DNA from: Colletotrichum lupini
Lineage: Eukaryota; Ascomycota; Sordariomycetes; Glomerellales; Glomerellaceae
NCBI RefSeq assembly: GCF_023278565.1
Contig: NC_064675.1
Location: 6,572,001 to 6,636,000 of the forward strand
DNA length: 64,000 nucleotides
Reading direction: 5' to 3'
The translations under genes were made by a program, and so were the position numbers. The notes beneath the pieces are model-generated. The model did not search any database, was not told the origin of the DNA, and saw only the letters and a program-made list of their open reading frames with translations. Below, piece after piece: positions 45,808 through 59,600 of this stretch. The first letter of the stretch is position 1, and each line of letters begins with the position of its first letter.

Positions 45808-47277
45808 ATGGCACCCATGGTTGAGAACCGCGGACCCGAGCTCCTGGCCGTCAACATCTTCTTCGTCTCGGCGGCGGTGTTGGCCACTGCATTGCGATGC
45901 TACGTCCGGGCTGGCCTGGTCAAGGCTTTCGGAACGGATGACTGGCTCATGGTCTTGGCTCTGGTATGCATTACTCGATTTGCATGATGACTGTGTATAC
46001 AGACAGGAAGACATGACTAACTCCATCAAAGGCCTCCTTCATATGCTACTCAACCTTCTCGATACTAGGTGTTCACTATGGCACCGGAAGGCATTTCGCG
46101 GATATCGAAGATGACCATATCACCAAGGCGCTCGAGGTCAGCAACTACTCTAAGACGATACGATTTCCACTGGTTACACGTGTACTAACACAACCTTGTA
46201 GTGCTGGTGGTTCTGCTACCTCTTTTACTCCCTCAGCATGATCGTCTCGAAAATGTCCATCGGATTCTTTCTCTTGCGAATTACTACCCGCAGATTACAC
46301 AGCTGGATCATCTACGTGGCTATGATGTTCACTGTCCTAGCCGGAGTCGTATTCTTCTTCGTGACGCTATTTCAGTGCCATCCCATCTCGTTCTTCTGGA
46401 ACAAGAGTCAGCCAGGAAGCTGCATCGATGTCAACATTGTTATTGCATTGGCATACTTGTACAGTGCCTTCAGTGTCATATCGGACTTGACATTCGCCAT
46501 TCTCCCAGCCTTTTTGGTTTGGAACCTCCAACTGCGAAAGAAGACGAAGTTTGCTTTGATCCCGTTATTGATCATGGGTTGCGTGTGAGTACAATCAAAC
46601 CTTATTGGCAACATGAACGAAGCTGACCATCCTATTAGTGCCAGCTCAGCTGTCTTGGTTCGCTTTGGATATCTCATGGGCTTCAAGGACGCCGATTTCC
46701 TCTGTAAGTCTACCGTTTCAAGTTGTCTATTTCCAGGGACAAGTCAACTAACTTCAATAAAGGGTCCACCCTTGACATCGCTATCTGGTCATCCGTAGAA
46801 CAAGGCCTAGCAATCACCGCCGGCAGCCTCGCAACGCTTCGACCCCTTCTCAAAGCCATCGGCTACAAGTTAGGCATGACCTCAAACCCATCCCCCCACC
46901 GCGTTACCGACGACGCTACTCGCCGACCATCGGCCTTCGCAGCCACAACCTTTGCCAAGTCCAGCAACGGTCCGCCGCAGTCCGGGCACGAAGATGTCTA
47001 CAGCATGTCATACTTTCCTTGCAAATGCTGCGGCACCTTCAAGTGTCAAAAGAGGCAGAGTGAGGCGACTTCTGGGAAGAGGAGATCGAGTATGGGCTTC
47101 TCAGCAAGAGCAAGCAAAGGTGATGTTGAGGCCTTGTCGCACATTAAGAGTGTCAGTGAGAATGGGAGTGAGGAAGAATTGACTTATGGAGGAAGGTCGA
47201 CGAGGGAGGCTTCGCATGACAATGAGAGGGTGGTGCCACAGAGCTTCCTCATTGTCGATGAGCAGAAGGACTCGTGA
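45808..47277 (+). CDS. Fungal rhodopsin-like seven-helix membrane protein (SAT4/PTH11-type domain)
   Basis: There are five exons: 45808-45963, 46032-46136, 46202-46584, 46639-46703 and 46763-47277. Introns are 54-68 bp and in frame. The product is 407 aa. Seven hydrophobic segments alternate with the landmarks of the fungal integral-membrane 'rhodopsin' domain: an extracellular N-end, LRCYVRAGLVKAFGTDDWLM after helix 1, GTGRH after helix 2, SKMSIGFFLLRI, FQCHPISFFWNKSQPGSCID and DLTFAILPAFLVWNLQLRKK. No retinal-binding Lys is expected in this family and no CFEM domain is present. The 120-residue cytosolic tail is Ser-rich and carries a Cys cluster, PCKCCGTFKC, of unknown role. Members act as putative receptors or appear in secondary-metabolite clusters; the ligand is unknown. 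Confidence 0.88.
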
Positions 47278-47946
47278 ATTTGATGTATTCGACATGACGA
47301 CCACAAATCTTAGTAAAAGCATAATACCCTATTTGAGTAATAACAAAGCAATGATGATGAGTCTGACAACTGTGGCCGAAGGCCAGTGATGGTCAAATCT
47401 GCCAGGGCTAGTATAATCTATCACGTTAGCTTAATCGTGGTGAACGTAATGTACCGCTTTCTTAGGTGAAAAGACGCTCGATCTCTGCGTTCATCATTGG
47501 AAATAGTATGATATGATGGTCGATTCCTAGAGGTCGCCTTTCCTAATCTCTGGCAAGGCAGTACTCGGAGGTTAGAGATTCTGGATCTCTAGCACCACCA
47601 CACAACTATGATAGCCGCACTTGTAAGACGTCTAGTTCCCTCTCATACCGTTCCGACGAGCACTTTTGGTCCCAGGCCAGATTGATTCGTCTACGTAAAA
47701 GCGAGGCCTTTTGACACACTTGGAACTAGTACAGGCTATGTCGGCATTATGCCCTGCACATCTTTTGTTGCTTAGGACATTGAACACAAAACTATTCCTA
47801 TTTGCATTGATGCTGACATGAGAAGTGGTTTCGTGGACATCTAGGAACAAGTGAATTAACTGACTACCTCAATCCATAAAGTCATGGTAGCGTAAGGCGG
47901 TGCCATACAAGGTAGGTCGTAAATAGTTCTATTTCAGCTTTTCGTT
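47278..47946. other. Intergenic, no supported gene
   Basis: Moderately AT-rich sequence between the rhodopsin-like gene and the pseudogene. Only a 72-codon frame on the minus strand, without support. Confidence 0.4.
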
Positions 47947-49097
47947 CTAAGTAAAATACTGAAGAGGCATATAAATCGCAACAAGTGCTGCGAGCAAAGT
48001 CCCGAAACCAGAACCAGAAGAGTCATCAGCCTTGCATGCAAGATAAATGGCCACAATTACCCAGATAATCACGGTGATTACAAGAAGAGGAGAGAAAACC
48101 AGGTGCCAATTGAAGCGTTCATTGATCCGTGTGCCCTACCCAATTACTCTTTCGCGCGCTCCTGGTAGGCGATGTAGCGGCCCCCGAAGCTGTTTTGGAA
48201 ATGTTGTGATCCAGTAGTTGTCGCTGTGTCGATGCCCAGAGAGCGTTGTATGCCACGATGGAATGGAATCAACAGCTACATCAGTCGGTACTGGATTGTA
48301 TGAATAGCTTTCCGCTTCTAATACTTCGGAGACAGAAGGACATTCCCCACAATTGAAATGTTGCGGGTTGGTCGATTCTCCCATCGGAACGAGTCGAAAC
48401 TTTTTGGGGGGCTATTAGTCGTAGTGTTCCACGGGAAAAGGAAGTTGCGTCAACATACCTGAACGTAATCGCCAGTGTGCATACTGAAAAGACTAGCTTC
48501 GGACAACTTTTGAAATTTTTTGAACATCCAATCCAGCCAGCTCGGAGTATTTTTCCTGAGAAAAACCACTCCTTTGTCCAGTATTGCGCGTACCAACGGG
48601 GGAAAAGCAGGGAGATTCTCCGAGGTTGACTCCTCACGTATTGTCTGATATCTTTCCAAGATATGCTGGAAAAGGTATTGGTCATTCCAGAAAGAACTGC
48701 AGTCGATATGTTTCAATACCGGAAGGCTTTTCAGGTTGACGCATAGCAGCAAGTACTGGGGAGGGTTTTGTTCTTCTGGATGGAATGCCACCTCCTCGGA
48801 CCGTAACGTTTCGGACACCGGTGTTGATGATCCTGGTCTTGACGAAAAAGTACCCGATCCGGAATTCTGCCGCGACGAGCTAGACCGACTTCTCTCTGAC
48901 AGAGAATGAGCAGGAGGGGGAAGAGAAACGCCGCTCCGAGAATCTTGGTCCGCTGTTGAATTCTGAACTGTAGTTGAGTCGGAGGAGGTGATGAGCGTGG
49001 CAAGTCCATCTTTCACAAAGCGTTGCCGAAATCGTTGGACACCGCCTGGTTTGAGCTCTTTGGTGTCTAAAAATATGTGATCATCGCATTCCTGCAA
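47947..49097 (-). pseudogene. Conserved fungal membrane-anchored protein, inactivated by a Trp-to-stop change
   Basis: Exon sequence 49097-48459 and 48411-48136 joins across a 47-bp intron in phase 0. It holds LLLCVNLKSLPVLKHIDCSS, FQHILERYQTIREES, FSMHTGDYVQ, RLVPMGES and the stretch WITTFPKQLRGPLHRLPGAR. At 48136-48138 the frame meets TAG in the context G-stop-G, where relatives recalled from memory have Gly-Trp-Gly. Reading on in frame gives RINERFNWHL and two hydrophobic segments (LLVITVIIWVIVAIYLAC; TLLAALVAIYMPLQYF) to a second stop at 47947. No ATG is available at the upstream end either, so a 5' exon is missing or lost. The family is common in Pezizomycotina but its function is not known to me. 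Confidence 0.6.
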
Positions 49098-50594
49098 TGC
49101 TTCGTAAGCTCCGGTTCCTCACTCTGAGAAGCGATATGATGATGGAAATGCACCACCTACACAAATGTACCGAACTCTCTGATACCCCGGTTTTGGTGGA
49201 TAACACTGTCGTAAAGCCAGGAAGATAGTTTGCTTTTCCAAAAGCCAACGCTACAAGACTAACCACGTGACCTGGTCTTCGCCCCTCGCCCTGTCTCCGT
49301 TTCCGTTTGGCTCTGCATTCGTGTTTGCTTCTCCACGGCCATGCGGGGTAGGTGAAGGGATTCTCGAGACTCAGCTTTGACTGGCATTAGCGATGCTTTG
49401 GAAACAAGATAGCTTCTGGCATTCTCAAGGTCAACGAGTCTAGGGCCATGTGGTCGTCTTCTTGTTCGTCTCCACCTACAGAGCTTTCTCGATCACTCCG
49501 CTCACCAACATCTAGAGGCGTTCCCACTTCTGCAACGATGGCATCTGGGCGTATTTCGACGGTGTTAAGAAAGCGTCCAGAGTCAACTTCCGCTCGCCAC
49601 TTTCAGGCAATGCTATACGAACCCTTTGCCTCCTTGTGCTCTCGAGAATCTTTCTTGAGATCAGTGTTCTGTTAGATCCTGGTCTGAGGAGATTGACCAC
49701 TGCGCTTTGTTTTCCGTTTGCAGCTTGTGACCGAAGCAACAAGTAATACCTCTTGAGCAAACTTTCATGGTTCCGAACAAAACGTTCATTGTGGAATTAT
49801 TTAGACGCTTTTTCGTACGAGCGGCGGAGGGTTGGAGCAGGCGTGAAGGGCCAGAGGTCTAGCTTCACTGTGTTCAAAAGATCACAGACGTGCTCACTCC
49901 GCAGCCTTGCGAGGGGAAGCCCTACTTCTTAAAGGCTTGAAGATGAAGTTTGATGTCAGCTTTACATAAATTGCACATTGCCGGTTCGACCCTTCATTAT
50001 TTCTTCTCTGACCTATCAGGTTCTGATGGCCAGCTTGTCATTTTGCGTTGTTGCCTCAGCTGAATCTGCCCAGGCTAGATGAATAGGCTGTAGTTGAGCA
50101 CTTGTTATTTATTTCTGCCTTATGCAGCAATGCAGGCTAAGGACAGCTACATGTAGGTGTTCACTTACATTACTATAATTGCAGCAAATGCATAGTGCGA
50201 CGTCTTAACAAGACAAGAACTTCGATTATGTTCTACCAATCATTACGGGACTTGTGTGAGTTAATAAGTCACGGTGAAGCTATACACCCTCAACACCACT
50301 ACTTCATTGCGGCAATATTCGCATCCAAATTCGCCCTATGAGGCTGATAACATGACTCTATAGACGAGCCTCCGCATATGTTCAATAATTTCGTGAAGCG
50401 TAAATGAGATACTTCACTCTACGTGCCGCTGTCAGCTACAGGCCAGTAAGTCCTGTTTCTCAAAGCTGAATAACGACCGCTCAATCTGCGACTGAAGGTA
50501 CAATGCCTCTCATAATTGCGGGGTAATTGCGGGGTCGACAAGCTGCCGACACAATTCCTGTAAAATATAAAAGCTCGCATGCTTTATCAGAAAT
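49098..50594. other. Intergenic sequence left of LINE copy B
   Basis: No gene is supported in about 1.5 kb. Short frames near 49.45-49.76 kb on both strands overlap each other and have no domains. Any missing 5' exon of the 47947-49097 pseudogene would lie at about 49.1-49.3 kb, but none was found with confidence. Confidence 0.4.
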
Positions 50595-50607
50595 CATGAC
50601 CTAGAGG
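50595..50607 (+). repeat. Left target-site duplication of LINE copy B (CATGACCTAGAGG)
   Basis: A 13-bp match to 59942-59954 (CATGACCTGGAGG) with one A/G transition. It brackets the LINE exactly, directly after the (CAAA)n tail on the right side. Confidence 0.8.
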
Positions 50608-53600
50608 TAACCTTCCTCCTATATACTTTTTCTTAGCACGCACTATTAGTGCGGGCCACTCTATTATACTAACCTCCTTAATAAGGCCTATTTTAACCCC
50701 CTTTTTTTTATACTAATTATAACTAGCTTAGGTAACGGCCGCTATATGTTATTATAGCTACTACTCTCTTTAGATATTTTTAGTACTTTTTTAAGCTTTA
50801 TTATAATTATTTAGTTTATATTACTTTAGTCTTTAATTAAAAAATGCCGTATTCCGGACTTTACTAAAATAATACTTATAACCCTTAAGATTATAAAGGT
50901 TCTAATTATAAGACCTAAGCTAGACGCGTTTATTATTATAATTTAATTTAGATTAATAATAATAACCTAACCCCCCCCTAATTATAGAGCGCGTTTTAAT
51001 AAGACTATAATTATTAATAAAATTAAGACCTGTCTCTTTAGCTTTTATTTTATAAAAAATATTACCCTCGTAGCTATTTAGGAGTCCTTTTAGCTATTAG
51101 AAAATTCTAAATACGTTATTATTATAAGCTATTATATTACTAAGCTCGAGGCTCTTTTTAAAAAACCTTAGCTATTACTTATTAAAACCTCTTAATATAA
51201 GCTAGATTATAAAATTATAATAGGCCTCTTTTTTATTAAAGTATTTTTTTAAAGCTTTAGTTATTATACTTAATATCTTATTAATTACTAACCCTAGGGG
51301 CTTATAGCTCGAGCTTTAAGTATAATAAATAACTTACGAGAGGGAGTTAAAAACGTACTTTCCTCTTTTAATACTTATATTTTTATTTATTTTAACCCTA
51401 AGAATCCTTATTACTAAGTAGAGGTACGGTTTATTTATAAAAAAGTTATTAAAAACTACTTATTTAAAAATAAAAATATTAGCCCGGTAATTAGGGTTCT
51501 AACTAATTACGTACTTACCCTAAAGACCTTAGGAATATAATAAACTATATTTAGTTATTATACTTAGCTACTTAAACTCTTTAATATAACTATTATTAAG
51601 GGATCTAAGATTTAGTTTATTTATATTATTAGAGGCGTTAAGATTTAGATCTCTGGCCTTAATAAGTAACCCCTTAACTTTAATATATACGTCCGGGACG
51701 AGGTTAAAATAATAATAAAAATAACCCCCCTCTATTACTAAACCTCTAGCCTAACGAACGGCCCCTATATAACTTATATTATATCCTTCTTAAGACTAGT
51801 AAAAAGGCTTTTTAATATTTTTAAATTAGTAATAGCCTAGTTACTTACTTACCGACCCCTTCTTAAATAATACTAAGTCTATTTAAATTAGTATAGTTTT
51901 AAGGACTATACTAAAACTTAATGCTATTATTATTATAGAAAGCTAAGATATAACGGTAATTATATTACGATCGTCTTTTAGTATATAAATTATTAAGGGC
52001 TATATATAAATAACTATACGAGCTACCCTATACGCCCTTAAAAAAATAATAATATTATTATTTACTAAACTTTTTAATAAAAAAAGCTCTTACGTAAAGT
52101 AAATAGAGAACTCTATATATAAGCTACGAAGCTCGACCTCCCCCTAAGCCCTACCCCTAAGTTAGACCTTATAAAGTCCTTAAGTACTTAGTTTTAAAAT
52201 AAGATTATAAATATTAAAATAGAGAGACTTATTAAGGATATTATTTAGGGGTCTATAATTATTGATATAACTATATATAATATTAAAAACTATTTAAATA
52301 AATAAAAATAAACTTACTTAATTATTATAAAGTTAAATAGTATTATAAATTCTATTTTAAAAAGCGGTAATTACCCTCTTTTTAAAAAATAGGGCTCTAA
52401 ACTCCCCCCTAAAAATAGCTTAGAATACGAAGAGCTTATTTTAAAAAGAAAAGAGTAAGAATAAATATAAAAGCACTTTACGTAAGTACTTTATAACTAC
52501 TTATAACTAGTATATTTAATATATATTAAAATTAAAGTATTATAAGCTAATATATAAAAAAACGGCTATAAGTACGATTATACCCTTATTATTATTAAAT
52601 TTAAATAAATAAATATCTTATTACTATAAGAGCTATAGTATAGTATAGGTAAATTATAAAATATTACTAAATCTTATTTTAACTTCGCTCTATACTTACT
52701 AATTTAGAGCTAGGCTACGATTACTAATAGACCCCGGGTCTTTATATACGTCCGCTAGACCCTCTCGTACTTAGCGGCGTTTAATATTATAAAGCTCTTT
52801 TATTAAAACTTATTTAAAATACGTATTTTAAGGTATTATATTCTTAATATTTACTACGCCCTTAATAAGAAGTATATATTAATAATACTTAATTACTAGA
52901 CCCCCTTATAAAAGCTATTTATTATAGGGGATCTAAACTTTTATTATACTAATTAGTAGCCGGGGACCCCCTTATATACCCCTAAGAACTACTTTACTAA
53001 CTAAATAAACGGCTATTATTTTATTATACTAAACCCCGTAGGGGTCCTTATTTATAAAGTAAGTAATATGCTTAACCTAGCTATTTTTAACGTCCCCCTA
53101 GCCCGGACTTAAATTACTAATTATATATATATTAAATCGGACTATAATACCCTTATTATAACTATCCCCCTTCTCGCTAGCTTAGGTAATACGTATTAAC
53201 TAAAAAAGAAAAAGCGGAGGATTAAATTAGAAAATATATTATAGTTTATAAAGAGGGTTAGGGAGCTAACCTAGGTATTATATACTATATACGACACTAT
53301 ATAAAACCTCAATTTAGCTACGGAGAGCCTTAATAATATACTTCGGTATACCTATACTTCCTCTTCTACCCCGTACTATATAGGGAGTAGGGGGACGAAG
53401 TAATAGGACGAATTATATACTAAGGCTAATAAACGCTTTAAAGCGGCATACGTAGCTAACCCCCAATCTCTTATTATAGCTATAACTAATTAGTAACGTA
53501 ATAGTACTATATAAAGGGCCAAGGCTACTATATAAGCTAGAATAGTCTCTTCTATTAAAAAGGATTCGGATATATACCGAATTATAAATTAGAACCGGCC

Positions 53601-56600
53601 TAGGCCTTAGGTTTAATCCCCTCTTTTATAAAACGGTAAAAATATAGTTACCGAACTTATTAAAAAGGTAATACTCTTTTAAAAAAAGCTCTTAGAGCGT
53701 ATGATTATAAAGAATAACGTATATCTTAACTTTATAATACGCCCTTAATAGCTATTATTTTAAAATCTTATTATTTATTAGTATAAGATAGATAATATAA
53801 TACTTAGTATAGGAAATACTACTTTTAATATAAATAATATTATAGTTTTAATACTACGGGCCTATTAACTATATATTAGTAACTACGTTTATTATTTTTA
53901 CTAAGCCTATTTCGTACTTAAATACTACCCTAAGGCCTAGCGAGATACTAAGGTAGTAATAATACCGAAGCCTAATTAAGATATACGTACTTATAAGGGC
54001 TAGTACCCGATTTTATTCCTAATAACCCTAGGGAAGGGGCTAAAGCGCTTTATAACTAAGAGGATATTTTATATTACTATTACTTAAGGCATACTTAATT
54101 TATAAATAGCTAGGGTACGATTTAAATAATCGGCTACGGATATAGCTAGGGTAATAGCTTATAATATATAGGCTATTTTTAATAAAAAGCTAGTTATTAT
54201 TATTATTATAATAAATATTAAAAAAGCCTTTAACTTAGTACTATATAACTAGCTATATAATCGGCTCTAGGTATAGGGTTAGCTTAAGAATATTATTACT
54301 TAAATATAGTATTTTAACTAGTTATACCGAGCCTTAGTCTATTATAAAAGATATTAGACTTTTATATTCCCCCTTTTTTATAATTTATTATAAGGGTTAC
54401 CGATTTTACTTATCTTTTTCTTATTATATACCGAGCAGATTTATTAAATTAGCCCGGAGTCTTCTAAATTCGGCTATATTAATAACTATATAATATTAAG
54501 TATTAAGAGGGACCTTATTAAGGCTACCTCCTAAGTATAATAAATTCTAAATAATATTATTACTTAAAGTAAGGATAATATTATTTAGTTTAATCCTAAG
54601 AAGACTAAAGTCCTTTATTTTATAAAGTAAACCTCGCTAAGGGCTAGAAATATCGCCCCCCCCCCCTATCTACTATAATAATAAGGAAATTAAACCTTAC
54701 GAGAAGGGTATTATAAAGTAGCTAAGTATTATTTTTAATAAGAAGCTACTTTTTTATAACTATATCGCTAATTACCGAAATAAAGCTAGGTCTATAACTA
54801 GTTATATTAAAGGCCTTAATAAAGTTTTTAATAATACGCCCTTAGTTACTATATATAAAATAATTTATATTATTATTATTCCTAAGGCCCTATATAGCGC
54901 TAAGTTATAATACCCTAGCCTAACCCGACCTATTTTTAAAATTAGGGTTAACTCCGAGATACGTACTTAATTAAAAGTTTAATACGGGCTAAAGTTAGTT
55001 ATTAGGACCCTTTAGACCCTTATTAATATTACTTTAAGGGGCTCCCTCTTAATATAGCGGACTATACTAGTTATAGTACTATTACGTAAAGCGAGTATAT
55101 TATTAATAAAGCTTTTTTTAAAATTTTTTAAAAACTATTATATTATTAAGCTCTTTATACTAAACTACTCTTATCCCCTAGTTTAAAGGATTTATAATTA
55201 TAGGCTACTACGTAACTATGGGAACCCCTCTTATTTAATTACGCTTACTTAAGTAACTAATTAAGTTAAACGTCCCTTATAACTAGCCTTATTATTTTAC
55301 GACTTCTTAATTATAAATAACTTTAATAATACTTAAGAAGTAACTAAAATAAAAGAAATATAAAGTTATTATAAATAATACGAATTTCTCCTTATTATAT
55401 ATATTATAACTTATATAAATAAGTTATAAATAACTCTAGAGGCTATGGGCTTTAAGTATACTATTTATTAAGGACTATAATTAATTTATTTTAAATATTA
55501 TTACCTCCCCTGGGCCGAGGTTTTTAATATTAAAATAAAAGGGGCTATTATAGGTCTTTATATAGCGCTAAGGCTTAAAAATAAGTTTATTATAACTATT
55601 ACGGTTTATTTAAATAACTAGGCTATTATTAAGTACTTAAATAATACCCCCCCCTTATCCTTTTAATAAGCTATTCTTAAGTTTAGGGAGCTTATTAAGA
55701 ACGCTAAGGTCCCCGTTACCTCCCGTTAAATACTTAGCTATAAGGGTATTATAGAGAACGAGATAGCGGACTAATTAGCTAAAAAAAGTATTATTATAAG
55801 TCCCCTTAACTTATTTATATACCCCCTAATTATTACTTATGTTAAGTATTATACTTAAAAAAAATAGCTAATTATACTCTAGGGCTAGTAAGAGGATTAT
55901 TAACTAGACTTTTATAGGGCCCTTATTTTACTTATTAATAATATAATAAGCCCCGAGCTAAAGTTATTTACGTAACGCTAGCTTTACTAGCTCTTCTTAA
56001 CTAAGTCTAGCTATAAGGACTATACTATATATTACTATTTATATAATTATAATAATACTAACCTCTATTATTTATATAAAAAAGAGAAGGTACTTAATTA
56101 TATTTATTATTACTATTTAGTTTTACGTAGGGGTATATTATAATTTACCTAAGCTAACTTCGTTTAGTATTAACTTAATAAAAACTAGTTTACTTATATT
56201 ATATTATTATAGAGCTCCCGGCTTTTTATTAATATTTATTTAAAATAAACTAATATTTATTAAAATTAGGTTAGTGCGCGCGGAATTAGTTATAGTAATA
56301 CTAAACCCGTATTTATTATTAAATAGTACGGCTATAATAGAGGTATTAGGGTACCCTTTTTAACTTTTATATTAATAAACCGATATAATAAGACGTGCTA
56401 TATAGTTCGTATCCTAACTAATTATTTAAAATAGACCTTTTTAAACTAAACCCCCTTATTATAATAAGTTTATTAATATAGCCGTTAGCTCCCCTAGCGG
56501 ATATTAATTTTATAAAACGAGTATATTAATACGGCTCGTTTAACTAGGATATAAAATAGGCTATATACCCTATCGGCCCTACGAAACTTACGTTTACTTA

Positions 56601-59600
56601 TAATAATATTAATAATAATATTACTCTTTATCTACGCTATATTAACACTTTACTTTACTATATAATATAATATATTATTTTATATTATAATATATATTAT
56701 ATACCTCCCCCCCCCTACTTTATTACTTTATATTTTATATTATATTACTCTCCTTTTACTTATTAAAAGAGCTAGACTTTTTACTTTGAGTAATAATACT
56801 TATTATAATATAATAACGGTCTTTTTATAAATATATAGAATATTACTTAGTTAGTTTATTATATAAACCCGGCTATTTTAACTATATCGTTTGGCTATTT
56901 TAACTATACGCTATAGTTAACAGTCCCCACTTTTCTAACTAATTAGCCTAACTTACGAATTAGCCTAAGTTAATTAGGCTAATTTAATAAAAATCTACGA
57001 TTCGAGCTAATTCGACGATTGCCGTACTTTTCGTTAAAATAATTTAATTATATAATTGTCTAACTAAGCGGAATAACTAATTTAAAAGCTAGCCTCCTAT
57101 TGGCCTACTTAAGTTAATAATTCCGATCGTTAAGACTGTGGTAATTAACTATAGGTAATTAACGGCCGTACTAAGATCCCCCGGTCGCAATTTATACTAG
57201 CTATTTAAATCGAGGGATTACTAGACTTACTTAGTAATAACTGTAGCGTAGATCCCTTATTACTCTTCGTTAGTAGTGTTACTCGTAGTTCTATTTCTTT
57301 AATTTCCTTTACCTCGTGGGCGACCTCTATCTCGCGGGCGACCTCGGCCTCGACCTTGGCCTCGACCTCGGCCTCGCTTAGGCTCGGTAGTAGCTACTAC
57401 GTATAGATCTTAGTTAAGTTAACGTTAGAGATCTGCCGCAATTTGCTAAAAGCTTAGTTCTAACTAGTTAATAAATTAACTTTTATTTAGTCGTTCTTAA
57501 TATAAAGGATTCTTTACTTAAGTAGCCTAGGAGCCTTATTAACGATTAATACTAACGGGAGACTATTATAATAGTAATATAGCTATAGGGATATTGACTT
57601 TATTATTACGAAGCCGACCTCGTAGTACGATAATAAGGAGATCTAAGATCTAGCGTAGGGTATTATTAGTAATAAGGTTATAGCTAAGGTATTAGTAGCG
57701 GTTATAATTAAAGTACGAGAGAGGCTTATTCTACTCGAGATATTAACGAATAGTATATAAATAAGAGAGGCCGTACTAAGTAATAAATTGCTTTATATAA
57801 GGTAAGTCGGGTTCGGTCTTCTTTAGCCTTCCGTAGACTAGGCGGTACTATGTAGTAATAAGTCTTAACGCTTTCTTTGAGTAGCGGGTACGTATATTAC
57901 CTATTTAAGCTTTTTAGTAGTTATTAATACTAAACTCGACGAGCTAACGAGAGCTCTACTTAGCAAGATCGACTTCGTAAGCTACTTTTTAGTTACTAAT
58001 TATTTATTATATATAATCCGTAAGGAACTTTAGATTTATAGTTAAGTTAAAGAGGTAGCTCTTAATCTCTTTATAACTACTTTTTATCCGAGAGGTTACC
58101 CTAATACCGAGGTTATAGTACTACTTAATTTAGTAGTTTACGAACTCCTTACGCTAGCTAAAGTAAGTCTTAAGAATATAAGTAATTAAGGGCTCTTATT
58201 ATTCGAACTTCTTAAGTATTAACTTCTAGGCCTCGGCAAAGTCCCCTTTTAAATTAGCGTAAATTATAGACTTCTAGATTAAAAGAAAGCTAATATAAGT
58301 ATCTGGAATTTTACGGGGCCGGCCGACGGTAATTAGTTCTTCTAATAAAGCTCCTACTAATAATTTGGCAAAGACGGGGTTAATATAGTTATTACTAATT
58401 ACTTTATTATTATTAATTACCTAAGAGCCGTTAGTATAAATCTACCGCTTTTTAACCTCGTGGGCGATATTCTTATTAATATGCTATATATAGATCTATT
58501 ATTACGTATTGGGCTAGACGGTAGTAAGGGCTTTTTTTAGCGCCTTTTTAAAGTCGGTAATAGCGACGATAGGCTTGCGGGCGTTAATTTGAGCACGGAG
58601 GTCTTCTAATTAACCCAGAGCCTACTCATAGGCTTAGTAGTCTTCCGAGTTAATAAGGTAGAATACTATATTAAAAGTCGTGCCCATATTAGCTACTCTA
58701 GTTACGTTTATAAGTAGTATTTTAAAGCGGTTAGTCTTATAGGTATTATTTAGCAAAATAACGTTTAAAAAGAGCTTTTATATAACCTCGTAATAAGGGT
58801 AGGTCCAGAGGAGGCTAATAATATAGCCGTTGAGCTATTATACGAAGTACTTAATACCGCGCTCTTAAAATAATATAATAAGGGCCTAGGTAAGAGTATA
58901 CTTACTAAGGCTCTATAGCTATATCTTTTATATATCGTTCTTAATATCCTTATACTTAAATAGGTAGTCTAAATACCTCTTAAATATTATAATAATAACC
59001 CTATAACTACTCGTAGTTATAGTTTAGAAGGCCTAACTAATTTCCTTATTTTATTAAACTAAGCGCTTATAGTAAGAAGGATAGGCAATAGGATTAGTAA
59101 AGGGCTCGTAGTTATAATAGTTAACTCGCACTTCGAAATACTAACGGTCCCCTCTAGTCTTTAACTTAACGGCCTTAGCTACTTACTTATAGTCTTTTTT
59201 TTTTATAAATATCTCTTAGAAGTGCGCAGAGCTCGGTAGATTATAGCTACTTATATTATAGTAGAGGTCGAATCGGGAAGGAACTTTATTATAGTAGTTA
59301 GAAGCGCAGCGCTTAATAATTATAAATCCTTAAGCTTTTATAAAGGAAGTAATATTTATAAGAAGATCTTCGTATATATCGTAGCTATTAGGATTTCTAA
59401 TTAGTAATTTAAAAAGTATCGCGACGTTAGTAATAGCGGCGGCGGCGGCAGCGGCGCGGTAGTAATAGTAGTAGTTTAGTTAAGATTAATCGGTCGTAAG
59501 TAAGTAAGTAGAAATCTACCAAGTTTAATTAATAGTACGTAGTAAAAGTAAAAGTAGAAGTGGGTAGGTAGTGGAAAAATTTCTACTACTTACTAGTACT

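Noticed and set aside
59443..59480. GCGGCGGCGG/TAGTAG simple repeat inside the MULE
   Set aside because: A short trinucleotide tract, probably from a homopolymer stretch of the old transposase frame; not informative by itself.
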